Virus record (IMG/VR): IMGVR_UViG_3300027754_005988
Location: 1 to 64,000 of that record
Length of the DNA stretch: 64,000 nucleotides
Origin: a virus
Direction: 5' to 3' (one strand)
Under the pieces are notes generated by a model. That model had not been told where the DNA came from. It did not search any database and was given only the letters and a program-made list of their open reading frames with translations. Numbering within the stretch: position 1 is the first letter of the stretch; each line of letters opens with the position of its first letter. Positions 31,792 to 40,323 of the stretch are shown here, piece after piece. The translations under genes were made by a program, and so were the position numbers.

Positions 31792-32211
31792 ATGGCAGGT
31801 AATAATGCACCTATATACTCAAGAGTGGCTGATGTTCAATGGAATTCAACACCAGTACAATCAGCAAATACAACAACAGATTTAACATCTGGTACAATAT
31901 ATCCAGTATTCACAGCAGATACCACTAATGGTGGGTATGTTCAAAGAATGCGTTTTAAACCATTAGGAACAAACGTAGCTACAGTAGCTAGAATTTGGAT
32001 AAATAATGGTTCAGCAACAACTACAACTACTAATAATAGTTTATGGGATGAATTAACTATTGTTGCATCAACCGCATCTCAAACATCTGCATTACCAGTA
32101 TATGAAATACCCCTTAACTTTGCTTTACCTCCAAGTTATAGACTTTATGTTACACTTGGTACTAGTGGGGCTACTGGTTATGATGTTGTTACAATTGGTG
32201 GTAAATATTAA
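31792..32211 (+). CDS. Probable virion structural protein
   Basis: A 139-residue beta-rich protein (MAGNNAPIYSRVADVQWNSTPVQSAN...; ARIWINNGSATTTTTNN; PLNFALPPSYRLYVTLGTSG). The pattern is of a small jelly-roll found near phage fibre genes. It links the large fibre to the three glycine-rich adhesins. Function unknown. Confidence 0.55.
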   Translation: MAGNNAPIYSRVADVQWNSTPVQSANTTTDLTSGTIYPVFTADTTNGGYVQRMRFKPLGTNVATVARIWINNGSATTTTTNNSLWDELTIVASTASQTSALPVYEIPLNFALPPSYRLYVTLGTSGATGYDVVTIGGKY

Positions 32212-32219
32212 TATTATTT

Positions 32220-33149
32220 ATGATAGATACGTTTCACATATTAGATAGTAATTTATATAACCAAACGTTTTATTATAACGGTATAACTAATTGGCAAGTA
32301 TGGCAAAAACCACCTAATTGTAGTTTTGTTAACATATTTTTATTAGGTGGTGGTGCTGGTGGTCAAGGTGGTGAAATAGGTGCTGGTGGGGCTGGTGGTG
32401 TTACTAGAGATGGTGGTAGAGGTGGTGGTTCATCATCTGTTACATATGCAACTTTCCCAGCTTTTGCAATTCCTGATACCTTATATATAGAAGTCGGTAA
32501 GGGTGGTTTAGGTGGTGCACCAGCATTAAGTTCTGGTGTTAATGGTGAAGCTGGTGCATTATCTTATGTATCTGTATTACCAGATTCAAATTATACACCA
32601 CAAAATATATTAATACCTAGTGGTAATGCAGCTGCGACATCATTAGGTGTTGGTGGCACAGCTATAGTACTTGCTCAAGTAATATTATCTCAAGTAACAT
32701 TACTTTCATCATATCCTGGTCAAGATGGTGGTTCTGGTGGTGCTAGTTCAACACCTGCTACTAATTTAACACCTACAGTTATACCCCTTACAGGTGGTGC
32801 TGGTGGTAGTGGTTGTAGTAGTGTTGGTACTTTGGGTGCAGCTGCTAGCATAAATGGATTTTTATCTTTCCCAACAATTCCAGCTGGTGTTAGTCGTGCA
32901 ACACTTGGTGGTACTGATGGTGGTAGTGGGTACTCCACAAGAGAAAATTTTAATAATTTAAACTATAGATTACCATTATTCTTTACAGGTGGAGCTGGTG
33001 GTGGAGCTGGTGATACATCAACTGGTGGTAGAGGTGGAAATGGTGCATTTGGTTGTGGTGGCGGTGGTGGTGGTGCTGGTGTAACAAATAGCACTGGTGG
33101 TAATGGTGGTAATGGTGGTAATGGTTTAGTAATAATAACAGTTTCATAA
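32220..33149 (+). CDS. Glycine-rich adhesin 1 (of three)
   Basis: A 309-residue protein beginning MIDTFHILDSNLYNQTFYYN, with WQVWQKPPNCSFVNIFLLGGGAGGQGG, then alternating short strands and polyglycine loops, ending GGGGGAGVTNSTGGNGGNGGNGLVIITVS. This is the phage glycine-rich domain pattern, which may form a polyglycine-II bundle as in the T-even adhesin gp38 receptor-binding tip. It is paralogous to the next two genes, which suggests alternative or complementary receptor specificities. Confidence 0.78.
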   Translation: MIDTFHILDSNLYNQTFYYNGITNWQVWQKPPNCSFVNIFLLGGGAGGQGGEIGAGGAGGVTRDGGRGGGSSSVTYATFPAFAIPDTLYIEVGKGGLGGAPALSSGVNGEAGALSYVSVLPDSNYTPQNILIPSGNAAATSLGVGGTAIVLAQVILSQVTLLSSYPGQDGGSGGASSTPATNLTPTVIPLTGGAGGSGCSSVGTLGAAASINGFLSFPTIPAGVSRATLGGTDGGSGYSTRENFNNLNYRLPLFFTGGAGGGAGDTSTGGRGGNGAFGCGGGGGGAGVTNSTGGNGGNGGNGLVIITVS

Positions 33150-33161
33150 TAATAATAATAT

Positions 33162-34070
33162 ATGTTAGATTTATTTAATTTATCAGATAATACATGTAGT
33201 TTAAAAAGACAAGTATTTAACTGTAACGCTTCGACTGGTTCTACTTGGCAAACATGGGTTAAACCTAGAAATACTAAATTTGTTCACATATTTGCTATTG
33301 GTAGTGGTGGTGGTGGTGGTGGTGGTCAAACAAATCCTGCTGGTAACACTAGAAGAGGTGGTGGTAGTGGTGGTTCATCATCTGTTGCTACTGGGTTATT
33401 TATAGCTAGTTTAATTCCAGATATATTATATATACAAGTAGGGCCTGGTGGTGCTGGTGGTAGTGCTAATAATGCTGGTGGAACAGGTGATTTATCATAT
33501 GTTTCATTATATCCAGATACAACAATTAATCCAGGAAATATTATCTTACAAAGTGGTGATTCACCAGCTGGTGGTGCTGCCAGTATCGCTGCTGGTGGTA
33601 CTGCTGGTGCTGCTGGCGCAGCTTGGACTGGTACATTATTCGATAAAAATGGATTAGTTAGTGTATTTGATGGTCAGATAGGTGTTACTGGACCAACAGG
33701 TGCCGCAACTAGTAAAAGTATTAGTGGTCTTACATCAGCTGGGGCTTCTGGTGGTGGTGTTGCAACATCTACACCTTCTGCTGGTGGTAATATAACTGGT
33801 ATAGGTTTTATACCAACTATAAGTGGTGGTGTTGTAAGTGGTGGTACTGGTGGTCACGGTTATGCTAGTACTATACCATCTAATAATATGACATCTAGGT
33901 TACCAATGATTTTTACAGGTGGTGCTGGTGGTGGTGCATCAAATGCAACTGCTGGTGCTAACGGTGGAAATGGTAGTTATGGTTCTGGTGGTGGTGGTGG
34001 AGGTGGTGGAACCACTGGTGGTAATGGTGGTAATGGTGGTAATGGTGTTATTATAATAACTTCTTGGTAA
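33162..34070 (+). CDS. Glycine-rich adhesin 2 (of three)
   Basis: A 302-residue paralogue with the same frame (MLDLFNLSDNTCSLKRQVFN, WQTWVKPRNTKFVHIFAIGSGGG... ending GGNGGNGGNGVIIITSW). Conserved N- and C-terminal edges flank a variable middle, as expected for specificity loops. It lies 12 bases after the first copy. Confidence 0.78.
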   Translation: MLDLFNLSDNTCSLKRQVFNCNASTGSTWQTWVKPRNTKFVHIFAIGSGGGGGGGQTNPAGNTRRGGGSGGSSSVATGLFIASLIPDILYIQVGPGGAGGSANNAGGTGDLSYVSLYPDTTINPGNIILQSGDSPAGGAASIAAGGTAGAAGAAWTGTLFDKNGLVSVFDGQIGVTGPTGAATSKSISGLTSAGASGGGVATSTPSAGGNITGIGFIPTISGGVVSGGTGGHGYASTIPSNNMTSRLPMIFTGGAGGGASNATAGANGGNGSYGSGGGGGGGGTTGGNGGNGGNGVIIITSW

Positions 34071-34085
34071 AATATATAATATAAT

Positions 34086-35036
34086 ATGATAGATACTTTT
34101 AATATCCCAGATAATAGTTTAAATAATCAAATATTTTACTGCACATCTGGTACAACTTCATGGCAAACTTGGCAAAAACCTAATGGTGTTAGATTTATAT
34201 ACTTCTACTTAATTAGTGGTGGTGGTGGTGGTGGTGGTGGTCGTTATGGTGCTGGTTCAGGTGCTGGTGCTGGTGGAGGCGGTGGTGGTTCAACAATAAC
34301 AATAGGATTATTCCCAGCATGTTTATTACCAGATACATTATATATACAAGTAGGTAATGGTGGTTTAGGTGGTGCTGGTGGTAGTAATGGTGCTGCTACA
34401 TCTGGTGGTAATGGTGGTAATGGTGGATTATCATATGTTTCAATTAGTTCTACAACAACTACTAACGCTATTGTTATGCAAAGCGGTGATTCAGCACCAA
34501 CAGGTGGTGGTGGTAGTAGTGGTACTGGTGGTGGTGGTGCTGGTGGTGGTAGTAATTCTTGGTCATATACTAACAATATCTTCCCACAATTAGGTAATAT
34601 ATTTTCAGTAAACGGTGATTCTGGTAGTGGTGGTGGTCAGTCTTTAGTCTCAGTTGTAGACGTTGATATATCTATACCATTAACTGGTGGTGGTGGTGGT
34701 GGTGGGTCTGGTATTAATGGTAGAGGTGCCCATATTACCGATACATCTTTTTTATTAGATTTTGTACCAACAGTATCAGGAGGGACAAATGCTACTACAG
34801 TAGCTAGTAGTGGGTTTATTTCTAATATACCATCTACTAATTCATCAGCAAAACAAATGTTCTTAACTACAGGTGGTGGTGGTGGTTATGGTAGTAGTAC
34901 TTCTGATGGTGGTAATGGTGGTAATGGTGGTTATGGTTCTGGTGGTGGTGGTGGTGGTGGAGCATCAACTATTGGTCGTTCTGCTGGTAATGGTGGAAAA
35001 GGTGGAGATGGTTTAATAATGATTACATGTTGGTAA
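34086..35036 (+). CDS. Glycine-rich adhesin 3 (of three)
   Basis: A 316-residue third paralogue (MIDTFNIPDNSLNNQIFYCT, WQTWQKPNGVRFIYFYLISGGGG... ending GGDGLIMITCW). It has the densest polyglycine runs. It is the last plus-strand gene before the tail module, and its stop touches the end of the minus-strand ribbon-helix-helix gene. Confidence 0.78.
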   Translation: MIDTFNIPDNSLNNQIFYCTSGTTSWQTWQKPNGVRFIYFYLISGGGGGGGGRYGAGSGAGAGGGGGGSTITIGLFPACLLPDTLYIQVGNGGLGGAGGSNGAATSGGNGGNGGLSYVSISSTTTTNAIVMQSGDSAPTGGGGSSGTGGGGAGGGSNSWSYTNNIFPQLGNIFSVNGDSGSGGGQSLVSVVDVDISIPLTGGGGGGGSGINGRGAHITDTSFLLDFVPTVSGGTNATTVASSGFISNIPSTNSSAKQMFLTTGGGGGYGSSTSDGGNGGNGGYGSGGGGGGGASTIGRSAGNGGKGGDGLIMITCW

Positions 35037-35189
35037 TTAATCCTCATCATATAACCCTTTTTTAGGTATACATTTTTCTTTTATTAATGTTTCTACGAAT
35101 TGAAACATTTTCAATCCTTTTTCTTCACAATACTTTTTAAGTATTTCGTGTGTTTTTGCTGTTATTTTTAAGTTTTTATCTCTTTTCAT
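35037..35189 (-). CDS. Ribbon-helix-helix-like small DNA-binding protein
   Basis: A 50-residue minus-strand frame, MKRDKNLKITAKTHEILKKY followed by CEEKGLKMFQFVETLIKEKC and a short tail ending LYDED. The short strand NLKITAKT, then a helix, a GLKM turn and a second helix FQFVETLIKEKC are the Arc/CopG-type ribbon-helix-helix pattern. It fills most of a 309-base stretch that otherwise has no gene. An inverted repeat lies just upstream. Probably a transcriptional regulator acting between the adhesin and tail operons, perhaps autoregulatory. Confidence 0.62.
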   Translation of the reverse strand: MKRDKNLKITAKTHEILKKYCEEKGLKMFQFVETLIKEKCIPKKGLYDED

Positions 35190-35205
35190 GGCGTTTCATC
35201 TAATA

Positions 35206-35236
35206 AGTATGATAAAAGTATGTCAAAAATCATACT
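35206..35236. promoter_or_regulatory. Candidate operator for the ribbon-helix-helix protein
   Basis: AGTATGAT (35206-35213) and ATCATACT (35229-35236) form an 8-bp inverted repeat, with a further AGTATGT copy between them (35217-35223). Such clustered half-sites are typical of ribbon-helix-helix operators. They lie 17-47 bases upstream of the small gene's start, and a minus-strand ATATTTATT motif lies beyond at 35239-35247. Confidence 0.45.
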
Positions 35237-35283
35237 AAAATAAATATATCTTTTTTTTAAACATTACTTTTGAAAAAAACCTA

Positions 35284-35292
35284 ATATTTATA
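35284..35292 (+). promoter_or_regulatory. Putative late promoter ATATTTATA before tail sheath
   Basis: TAATATTTATAATAAACA lies 54 bases before the sheath ATG. The leader in between is A-rich and pyrimidine-poor (AACAAAAACAAAACAAAAAA), as expected for an unstructured, highly translated mRNA. Confidence 0.58.
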
Positions 35293-35345
35293 ATAAACAA
35301 TCGAATAAAGTAAATAATAACAAAAACAAAACAAAAAAATTATCT

Positions 35346-38225
35346 ATGGACAACAATTTTATTAGAAAAAGCCCTGGTGTATACAGTACGGTGAAAGATA
35401 ACACTTTTACAACTGCTGGTGCTGGAGTATCATCAGTTGGTTTGGTTGGTGAAACCAAAATCGGACCAGCTTTTCAACCAATATTTATAAAAAGTTGGGA
35501 TGAGTTCACAAATTATTTTGGAGGAACCGACACAACTTTAGTGAAAGAAACTGGTTATCCACAATATGAATTACCTTATATTGCATTAAAATATTTTAAT
35601 ACTAACGTAGCTAGCGCATTATTCGTTACTAGAGTATTAGGTTTGTCTGGTTATGATGCTGGTTTAGCTTGGGGTTTAACTTTGGATTCAGCTTTGGATG
35701 ATTCAACAGTTGTAACAACAAATACTGGAACAACTCGTTCACCTTTAATAACCTATACCGCAACATCTGCTGGTACAATCGTAACTTTAGTTTCTACTGA
35801 TGCGGTAATACAAACACTTATTAATAATTCAGATAGTGACTTATTAGGTCAATTAGGCTTTTTAGGTTTAGCTAACACAGGTGATACAGCAAGTATTGAC
35901 CCAATATATTATAAGTCAGGTACCGTATTTAGTGGTGTTTCATTTAATTTAACTGTAACTACTAAAGGAACTGCTAATGCTGGTACTCTTGTAACTGGTG
36001 TAACAACTGGTGTTACTGTACAATACTCTGGAACAGTTTATTCTGAAATTGAAAATCAGTTGGTAGCGTTATTACGTTCTAGAGCTACTGTTAATTTAAC
36101 AACACAAGCACCAGTATTTGAATTATCAGCATCTACAAATCTTGGATTTAGTTCAACTGGTTCTACATCAGTAACTGACCCTAAAGGTACTTTTTATTTA
36201 ACTGGTACATCAACATCTCAAGGTGCTTTTAGTTACGCATTATCATTAAATTCAGCTTCACCAAACAATGATTATTTACCTTTAGCTTTAGGTAGAAATA
36301 ATGACGATAAAAGTACTGCAATATTTGTTGAAGAGTTTTTCCCTACTATGTTAAATTCTGCAATAGTTGCTAATAAAGTAAGAGGTATTAAACAATCATT
36401 GGTTAGTTATAGTGATTCATTTAAAGATTACTTACAACAATTCCAACCAGCAATAACTCCATGGGTTGTATCTGAATTACGTGGTAATAAAGTATTAAGA
36501 CTTTTTAGATTTGTAACCATTTCTGATGGTAATGCAGCTAACGAACAATTTAAAATATCTATTACCAATATTAAACCTGATGAAAAAACATTTAATGTAT
36601 TGGTTAGAAGATTTAATGATGCAGACGATAGTAAAGAAATAGAATCATACGGAAATTGTACAATGGATAAAACTTCCATTAATTATATTGGTAGAAAAAT
36701 TGGTACTATTGATGGTAATTTCCCTGCTGTTAGTAAATATATGCTTGTTGAACCTGATGAAACTTCTAATACTAATGACGCATTTCCAGCTGGTTTTGTT
36801 GGGTATCCTATTAGAGATTACCAATCTAATTCAAATACAACAGTTGCTAATCCAGATTTGATGTATAAACAAACATACAGCGCTACTGAAACCAAATCAA
36901 AAGTAACTTTAGGTATTTCTAAATCTGTTGGTGTTGATTCTGATTTCTTTGATTACAAAGGTGTTCCTCAAACTACATCACCAGATGTTTGGACAGGTAT
37001 GACAAATGGTTTCCACATGGATGTTAATGCTTCAGCGGTAACTATTGATAAAGTATATATTGTTATAAATGCTAGTGGTGGTACTTACAGTCCAATTTTC
37101 AAATTTGACACTGGTAATTGGCAGTTTAGAACAGATTCTGGTTTAATTGGTGGACCTTATGATAAACTAGACGCTAGAAAATTCACATTTGCACCTTACG
37201 GTGGATTTGATGGTTGGGATGAGCATAGAGATGGTAGAAGTAATACAGATAAATACACAGTAAATGGTACTTATGGTGTTGCTGGATTTAATAACGGAGA
37301 AACATTTAAAAAGATTACCTTATCTGATGGTAGTATTGGTTTAAATTCTGATTATTATGCATTTTTAGAAGCTATTTGGACATTTAAAAACCCAGAAGCA
37401 ACAAATATCAATGTATTTGCTACCCCAGGTATTGATTGTTTTAACCACACAAATTTAGTTGAAGCTACAATTGATATGGTTGAAAACGATAGAGCAGATT
37501 CATTATATGTAATGACAACACCAGATAATGTTGATGGTACTAACTTAACAGCTACAGAAGTTGTAAATCAAATTGACGGTTTATATGATAGTAGCTTTAC
37601 ATGTACTTACTGGCCATGGATTCAAATGGTTGATGAAGAGGCAAACAAACAAATTTGGCTTCCATCTACTTGTTATGTTATTGCTGATTTAGCTATAAAT
37701 GACTCTAATGGATATCCTTGGTATGCTGCTGCTGGTGTTAATCGCGGTAATATTGGTAACGCAGATGGACTTGTTATTCAAGCTAGAAAAGTTCTTACAC
37801 AAGGTGATAGAGATACATTATATGAAGGAAGAATTAATCCAATTGCAACATTTGAAGGTAATAGATACATTTGGGGTAATAAAACACTTCAAATAGCTGA
37901 TTCAGCTCTTAATAGAGTAAATGTTAGAAGACTTTTACTATACGCAATAAAAATGGTTACTGCTGTTGGTAGAAACCTATTGTTTGAGCAAAATGATGCA
38001 ATTGTTAGAAATCAATTCTTAAGTCAAGTTAATCCAATATTGGACAATATTAGAGCCAATAGAGGTCTATACGATTTCAAAGTTGTTCTTTCAAATAGTC
38101 CAGAAGATTTCGATAGAAATCAATTAACTGGTAAAATTTATTTGAAACCTACAAAAGTGTTAGAATTCATCGAAATGGAATTTAACGTAATGGGTTACGG
38201 TGCAAATTTGAATAGTAATCAATAA
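35346..38225 (+). CDS. Contractile tail sheath protein (T4 gp18-like)
   Basis: A 959-residue protein. The N-terminus RKSPGVYSTVKDNTFTTAG...VSSVGLVGETKIGPAFQPIFIKSWDEFTNYFGG is the phage tail-sheath signature. The C-terminal domain includes WPWIQMVDEEANKQIWLPSTCYVIADLA, GNRYIWGNKTLQIADSALNRVNVRRLLLYAIK and a terminal strand (TKVLEFIEMEFNVMGYGANLN) that in sheaths interlocks subunits. T4 gp18 is 659 residues; the excess lies in the central surface domains (about 120-470). It forms the contractile outer tail cylinder. A strong leader promoter and terminator isolate it as a single-gene unit. Confidence 0.92.
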   Translation: MDNNFIRKSPGVYSTVKDNTFTTAGAGVSSVGLVGETKIGPAFQPIFIKSWDEFTNYFGGTDTTLVKETGYPQYELPYIALKYFNTNVASALFVTRVLGLSGYDAGLAWGLTLDSALDDSTVVTTNTGTTRSPLITYTATSAGTIVTLVSTDAVIQTLINNSDSDLLGQLGFLGLANTGDTASIDPIYYKSGTVFSGVSFNLTVTTKGTANAGTLVTGVTTGVTVQYSGTVYSEIENQLVALLRSRATVNLTTQAPVFELSASTNLGFSSTGSTSVTDPKGTFYLTGTSTSQGAFSYALSLNSASPNNDYLPLALGRNNDDKSTAIFVEEFFPTMLNSAIVANKVRGIKQSLVSYSDSFKDYLQQFQPAITPWVVSELRGNKVLRLFRFVTISDGNAANEQFKISITNIKPDEKTFNVLVRRFNDADDSKEIESYGNCTMDKTSINYIGRKIGTIDGNFPAVSKYMLVEPDETSNTNDAFPAGFVGYPIRDYQSNSNTTVANPDLMYKQTYSATETKSKVTLGISKSVGVDSDFFDYKGVPQTTSPDVWTGMTNGFHMDVNASAVTIDKVYIVINASGGTYSPIFKFDTGNWQFRTDSGLIGGPYDKLDARKFTFAPYGGFDGWDEHRDGRSNTDKYTVNGTYGVAGFNNGETFKKITLSDGSIGLNSDYYAFLEAIWTFKNPEATNINVFATPGIDCFNHTNLVEATIDMVENDRADSLYVMTTPDNVDGTNLTATEVVNQIDGLYDSSFTCTYWPWIQMVDEEANKQIWLPSTCYVIADLAINDSNGYPWYAAAGVNRGNIGNADGLVIQARKVLTQGDRDTLYEGRINPIATFEGNRYIWGNKTLQIADSALNRVNVRRLLLYAIKMVTAVGRNLLFEQNDAIVRNQFLSQVNPILDNIRANRGLYDFKVVLSNSPEDFDRNQLTGKIYLKPTKVLEFIEMEFNVMGYGANLNSNQ

Positions 38226-38244
38226 TAAATTACAAAATTAACTT

Positions 38245-38270
38245 AAAACCCCCAACATTGGGGGTTTTTT
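38245..38270 (+). terminator. Terminator after tail sheath
   Basis: AAAACCCCCAA-CA-TTGGGGGTTTTTT is a GC-rich stem with a T-run, 20 bases after the sheath stop. Confidence 0.92.
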
Positions 38271-38280
38271 GTTTTTTGTA

Positions 38281-38289
38281 ATATTTATA
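38281..38289 (+). promoter_or_regulatory. Putative late promoter ATATTTATA
   Basis: TAATATTTATATATAAAC follows the sheath terminator and ends 16 bases before the ATG chosen for the next gene. Confidence 0.52.
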
Positions 38290-38304
38290 TATAAACAAAT
38301 GATT

Positions 38305-38709
38305 ATGAAAAAAATTATAATAACATCATCTCAATATAATAAAATATTATTACATGAACAACATGCTCGTTTATCAAATAATATATTAAATGAAAATGTT
38401 AATGAAATACTTATGGGGTTTTCTAAATTAATAAAAATACCACTTACTGGTTTAAATAAAATAAAAAGTGAGTCTGATTTAAAAAATAAAGATGTAATAT
38501 TAAAAATAAAAAATACACTAGAAGATAAAAATAAATTAAAAGATTTAGTTAAATTATTATCTGATAAAAGTGGAAATGAAGAAATTAAAATTAAGTTAGC
38601 AAATAATGCTCAAACTATAATTGATGATTATAATTATTTAGCAACAAAAAATGGTTTAAAAGATATGTTAGGGTTAGATGCTTTAACTAATCTTAAGGAA
38701 TTAGTTTAA
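38305..38709 (+). CDS. Unknown helical protein with MKKIIxTxxQY N-terminus
   Basis: A 134-residue mostly helical, lysine-rich protein. I chose the ATG of MKKIIITSSQYNKILLHEQ because it lies 16 bases after a promoter motif; an earlier in-frame ATG at 38299 is possible. The start matches that of the 43388 gene (MKKIILTEKQYKALEQYIEE), so the N-terminus may be a shared targeting or assembly tag. It overlaps the convergent endonuclease by 17 bases. Function unknown; its position between sheath and tube suggests a virion role. Confidence 0.55.
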   Translation: MKKIIITSSQYNKILLHEQHARLSNNILNENVNEILMGFSKLIKIPLTGLNKIKSESDLKNKDVILKIKNTLEDKNKLKDLVKLLSDKSGNEEIKIKLANNAQTIIDDYNYLATKNGLKDMLGLDALTNLKELV

Positions 38710-40243
38710 TATATTTTATAGTACCGCAATCATATATTCTATATATACCCCTATCTAACATAATCTGATGTTCAGTTTTAGAATGGTCATATCCTTCTTT
38801 AACTAAAACATCTTTTCTATACTTATACCTATTTTCTCTTTTTATGTTATTTATATAAAAGTAATTAGGTTTGGTATTGTTATGTTTTTTAAATCCTAAT
38901 TTTTCATATAAATTACCTAGACTCCATCGTCTATCAGCATAACTAATTATTTCTTTAGGTTTATAGTCTTTAATAAAATTTTTTAATAATTTATCAGCAC
39001 CACCAATAACAGTAGTATTTAGTTTATTACAAAATCTAATTAACTCATACGAATCTTCTTTATGGTTTAACCCTAATGATTTCCTTAGACCACCAAACGT
39101 CATTAAACTAACCAATTCAGAACCATAATATAATCCTAATCTAATTGTTGAATTAACATTTCCTTGAATATGATTATTATCTAAAAATAATTTTGAATTT
39201 TTAGAAGATACTTCTTTAATTACACACTTTCTACCAAATATTTTATTTGAAGTTACACCTAAAATATTGCTTAATCTTGATTTAACAATATCTTTTTTAG
39301 TTAACCATTCATCTTCAAAAATGTGTATTAGTTGTATTCCTAATTTTTCACATTCATTTGTTTTATTTAAATGATATTTATCATCTTTATAAATTTCAGA
39401 ATGCCAATATAATCCATTATACTCAATAGCTAAATTATGTGATGGTAGGTATATATCTAATTCTTTACCATTAAGTATTTTTCTATTACTTTTAATAGTT
39501 ATAGTATTTAATGAATTAATAAACTCAATTATTTCATTTTCTGGATAACTTATATTGTTTTTTATATCAACACAGGTTTTACAAATTGGTATTTCATTTT
39601 TAAACCTATAGTTTAATTCATTATTGTTAAATTCACTTAATTCATTACATGTATTACATTTAACAGTATAAAATCCATTCTCATTATTTAATATATTTAT
39701 TTTAACATATTTTTCTTTATTTTCAATTCTAATTTTGCTAGATTTAGATTGTGCTGGATATTCGGTATTATATTTTTTAATTGAACCTTCTTTAAAGATA
39801 GCTTTAACTCTATCCAATTTCATAACATTATCAACACCATACCTAGCTATATTGGTTTTTATAGTCTTTAATTTAACTTCTTCCGAAAAAAATGGTGTAG
39901 CACCACCATATATGGTTTTATTTGTTTCTTTTACTTTTTCAATATGGTTATTATTTTTATTGGTACATTTTAATGAACAATATTTACCATAACCATTATT
40001 TAATGATTTACCAAATTTCAATAACTTATCACATTCTAAACATTTAGGTTGTATTGTTTCATTATTTATAAAAAACCATATTTTTTCTTTAAATGAATAG
40101 TTAGATAATGAATATTTTTCAGAATATTTAATAACTTCATTGAATATATCTATAAATTTATTTTTTAATTTATCTTCACAGGTTTTCCAACCAGATTTAT
40201 TATTATTTAAAAAAAAATCTTTATATTTTATATTATTTTCCAT
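38693..40243 (-). CDS. Vsr-like (EDxHD-type) homing endonuclease, second copy
   Basis: A 516-residue protein. The C-terminal half (from about residue 235) repeats the nuclease and C-terminal domains of the 12858 gene: GKELDIYLPSHNLAIEYNGLYWHSE, HIFEDEW, NHIQGNVNS, EIISYADRRWSLGNLYEKLGF and GYDHSKTEHQIMLDRGIYRIYDCG. The N-terminal half is unrelated: a C4 zinc finger (CLECDKLLKF...YCSLKC at about 72-96), an IYGGATPFFSEEVKLKTIKTN module and a second Cys pair region. This suggests exchange of DNA-binding modules. It is inserted on the minus strand between sheath and tube genes, a typical homing position. Confidence 0.85.
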   Translation of the reverse strand: MENNIKYKDFFLNNNKSGWKTCEDKLKNKFIDIFNEVIKYSEKYSLSNYSFKEKIWFFINNETIQPKCLECDKLLKFGKSLNNGYGKYCSLKCTNKNNNHIEKVKETNKTIYGGATPFFSEEVKLKTIKTNIARYGVDNVMKLDRVKAIFKEGSIKKYNTEYPAQSKSSKIRIENKEKYVKINILNNENGFYTVKCNTCNELSEFNNNELNYRFKNEIPICKTCVDIKNNISYPENEIIEFINSLNTITIKSNRKILNGKELDIYLPSHNLAIEYNGLYWHSEIYKDDKYHLNKTNECEKLGIQLIHIFEDEWLTKKDIVKSRLSNILGVTSNKIFGRKCVIKEVSSKNSKLFLDNNHIQGNVNSTIRLGLYYGSELVSLMTFGGLRKSLGLNHKEDSYELIRFCNKLNTTVIGGADKLLKNFIKDYKPKEIISYADRRWSLGNLYEKLGFKKHNNTKPNYFYINNIKRENRYKYRKDVLVKEGYDHSKTEHQIMLDRGIYRIYDCGTIKYIKLIP

Positions 40244-40271
40244 TTATAGATATTTATTAACAAAGATACTA

Positions 40272-40280
40272 ATATTTATC
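40272..40280 (+). promoter_or_regulatory. Putative late promoter ATATTTATC before tail tube
   Basis: TAATATTTATCTGTAAA lies 44 bases before the tube ATG with an A-rich leader. On the opposite strand TATCTTTG (40261-40268) matches the Bacteroidota -7 box for the divergent endonuclease, but no -33 TTG is present at the proper distance. Confidence 0.5.
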
Positions 40281-40323
40281 TGTAAATAAAATAAAAATAA
40301 CACAAAATTAAAAAAATATCACA

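Noticed and set aside
34244-34576. Minus-strand proline-rich frame (110 codons) opposite glycine-rich adhesin 3
   Set aside because: GGT repeats on the plus strand read as Pro on the minus strand; polyproline is an artefact of the glycine coding.
38269-38304. TTG start giving a 146-residue version of the 38305 protein
   Set aside because: The TTG lies in the T-run of the sheath terminator and upstream of the promoter motif; the ATG at 38305 gives the N-terminus shared with the 43388 gene.
40261-40268. TATCTTTG as a Bacteroidota promoter for the minus-strand endonuclease
   Set aside because: The -7 box matches, but no TTG is found 19-21 bases upstream, so the match may be chance; kept only as a note.
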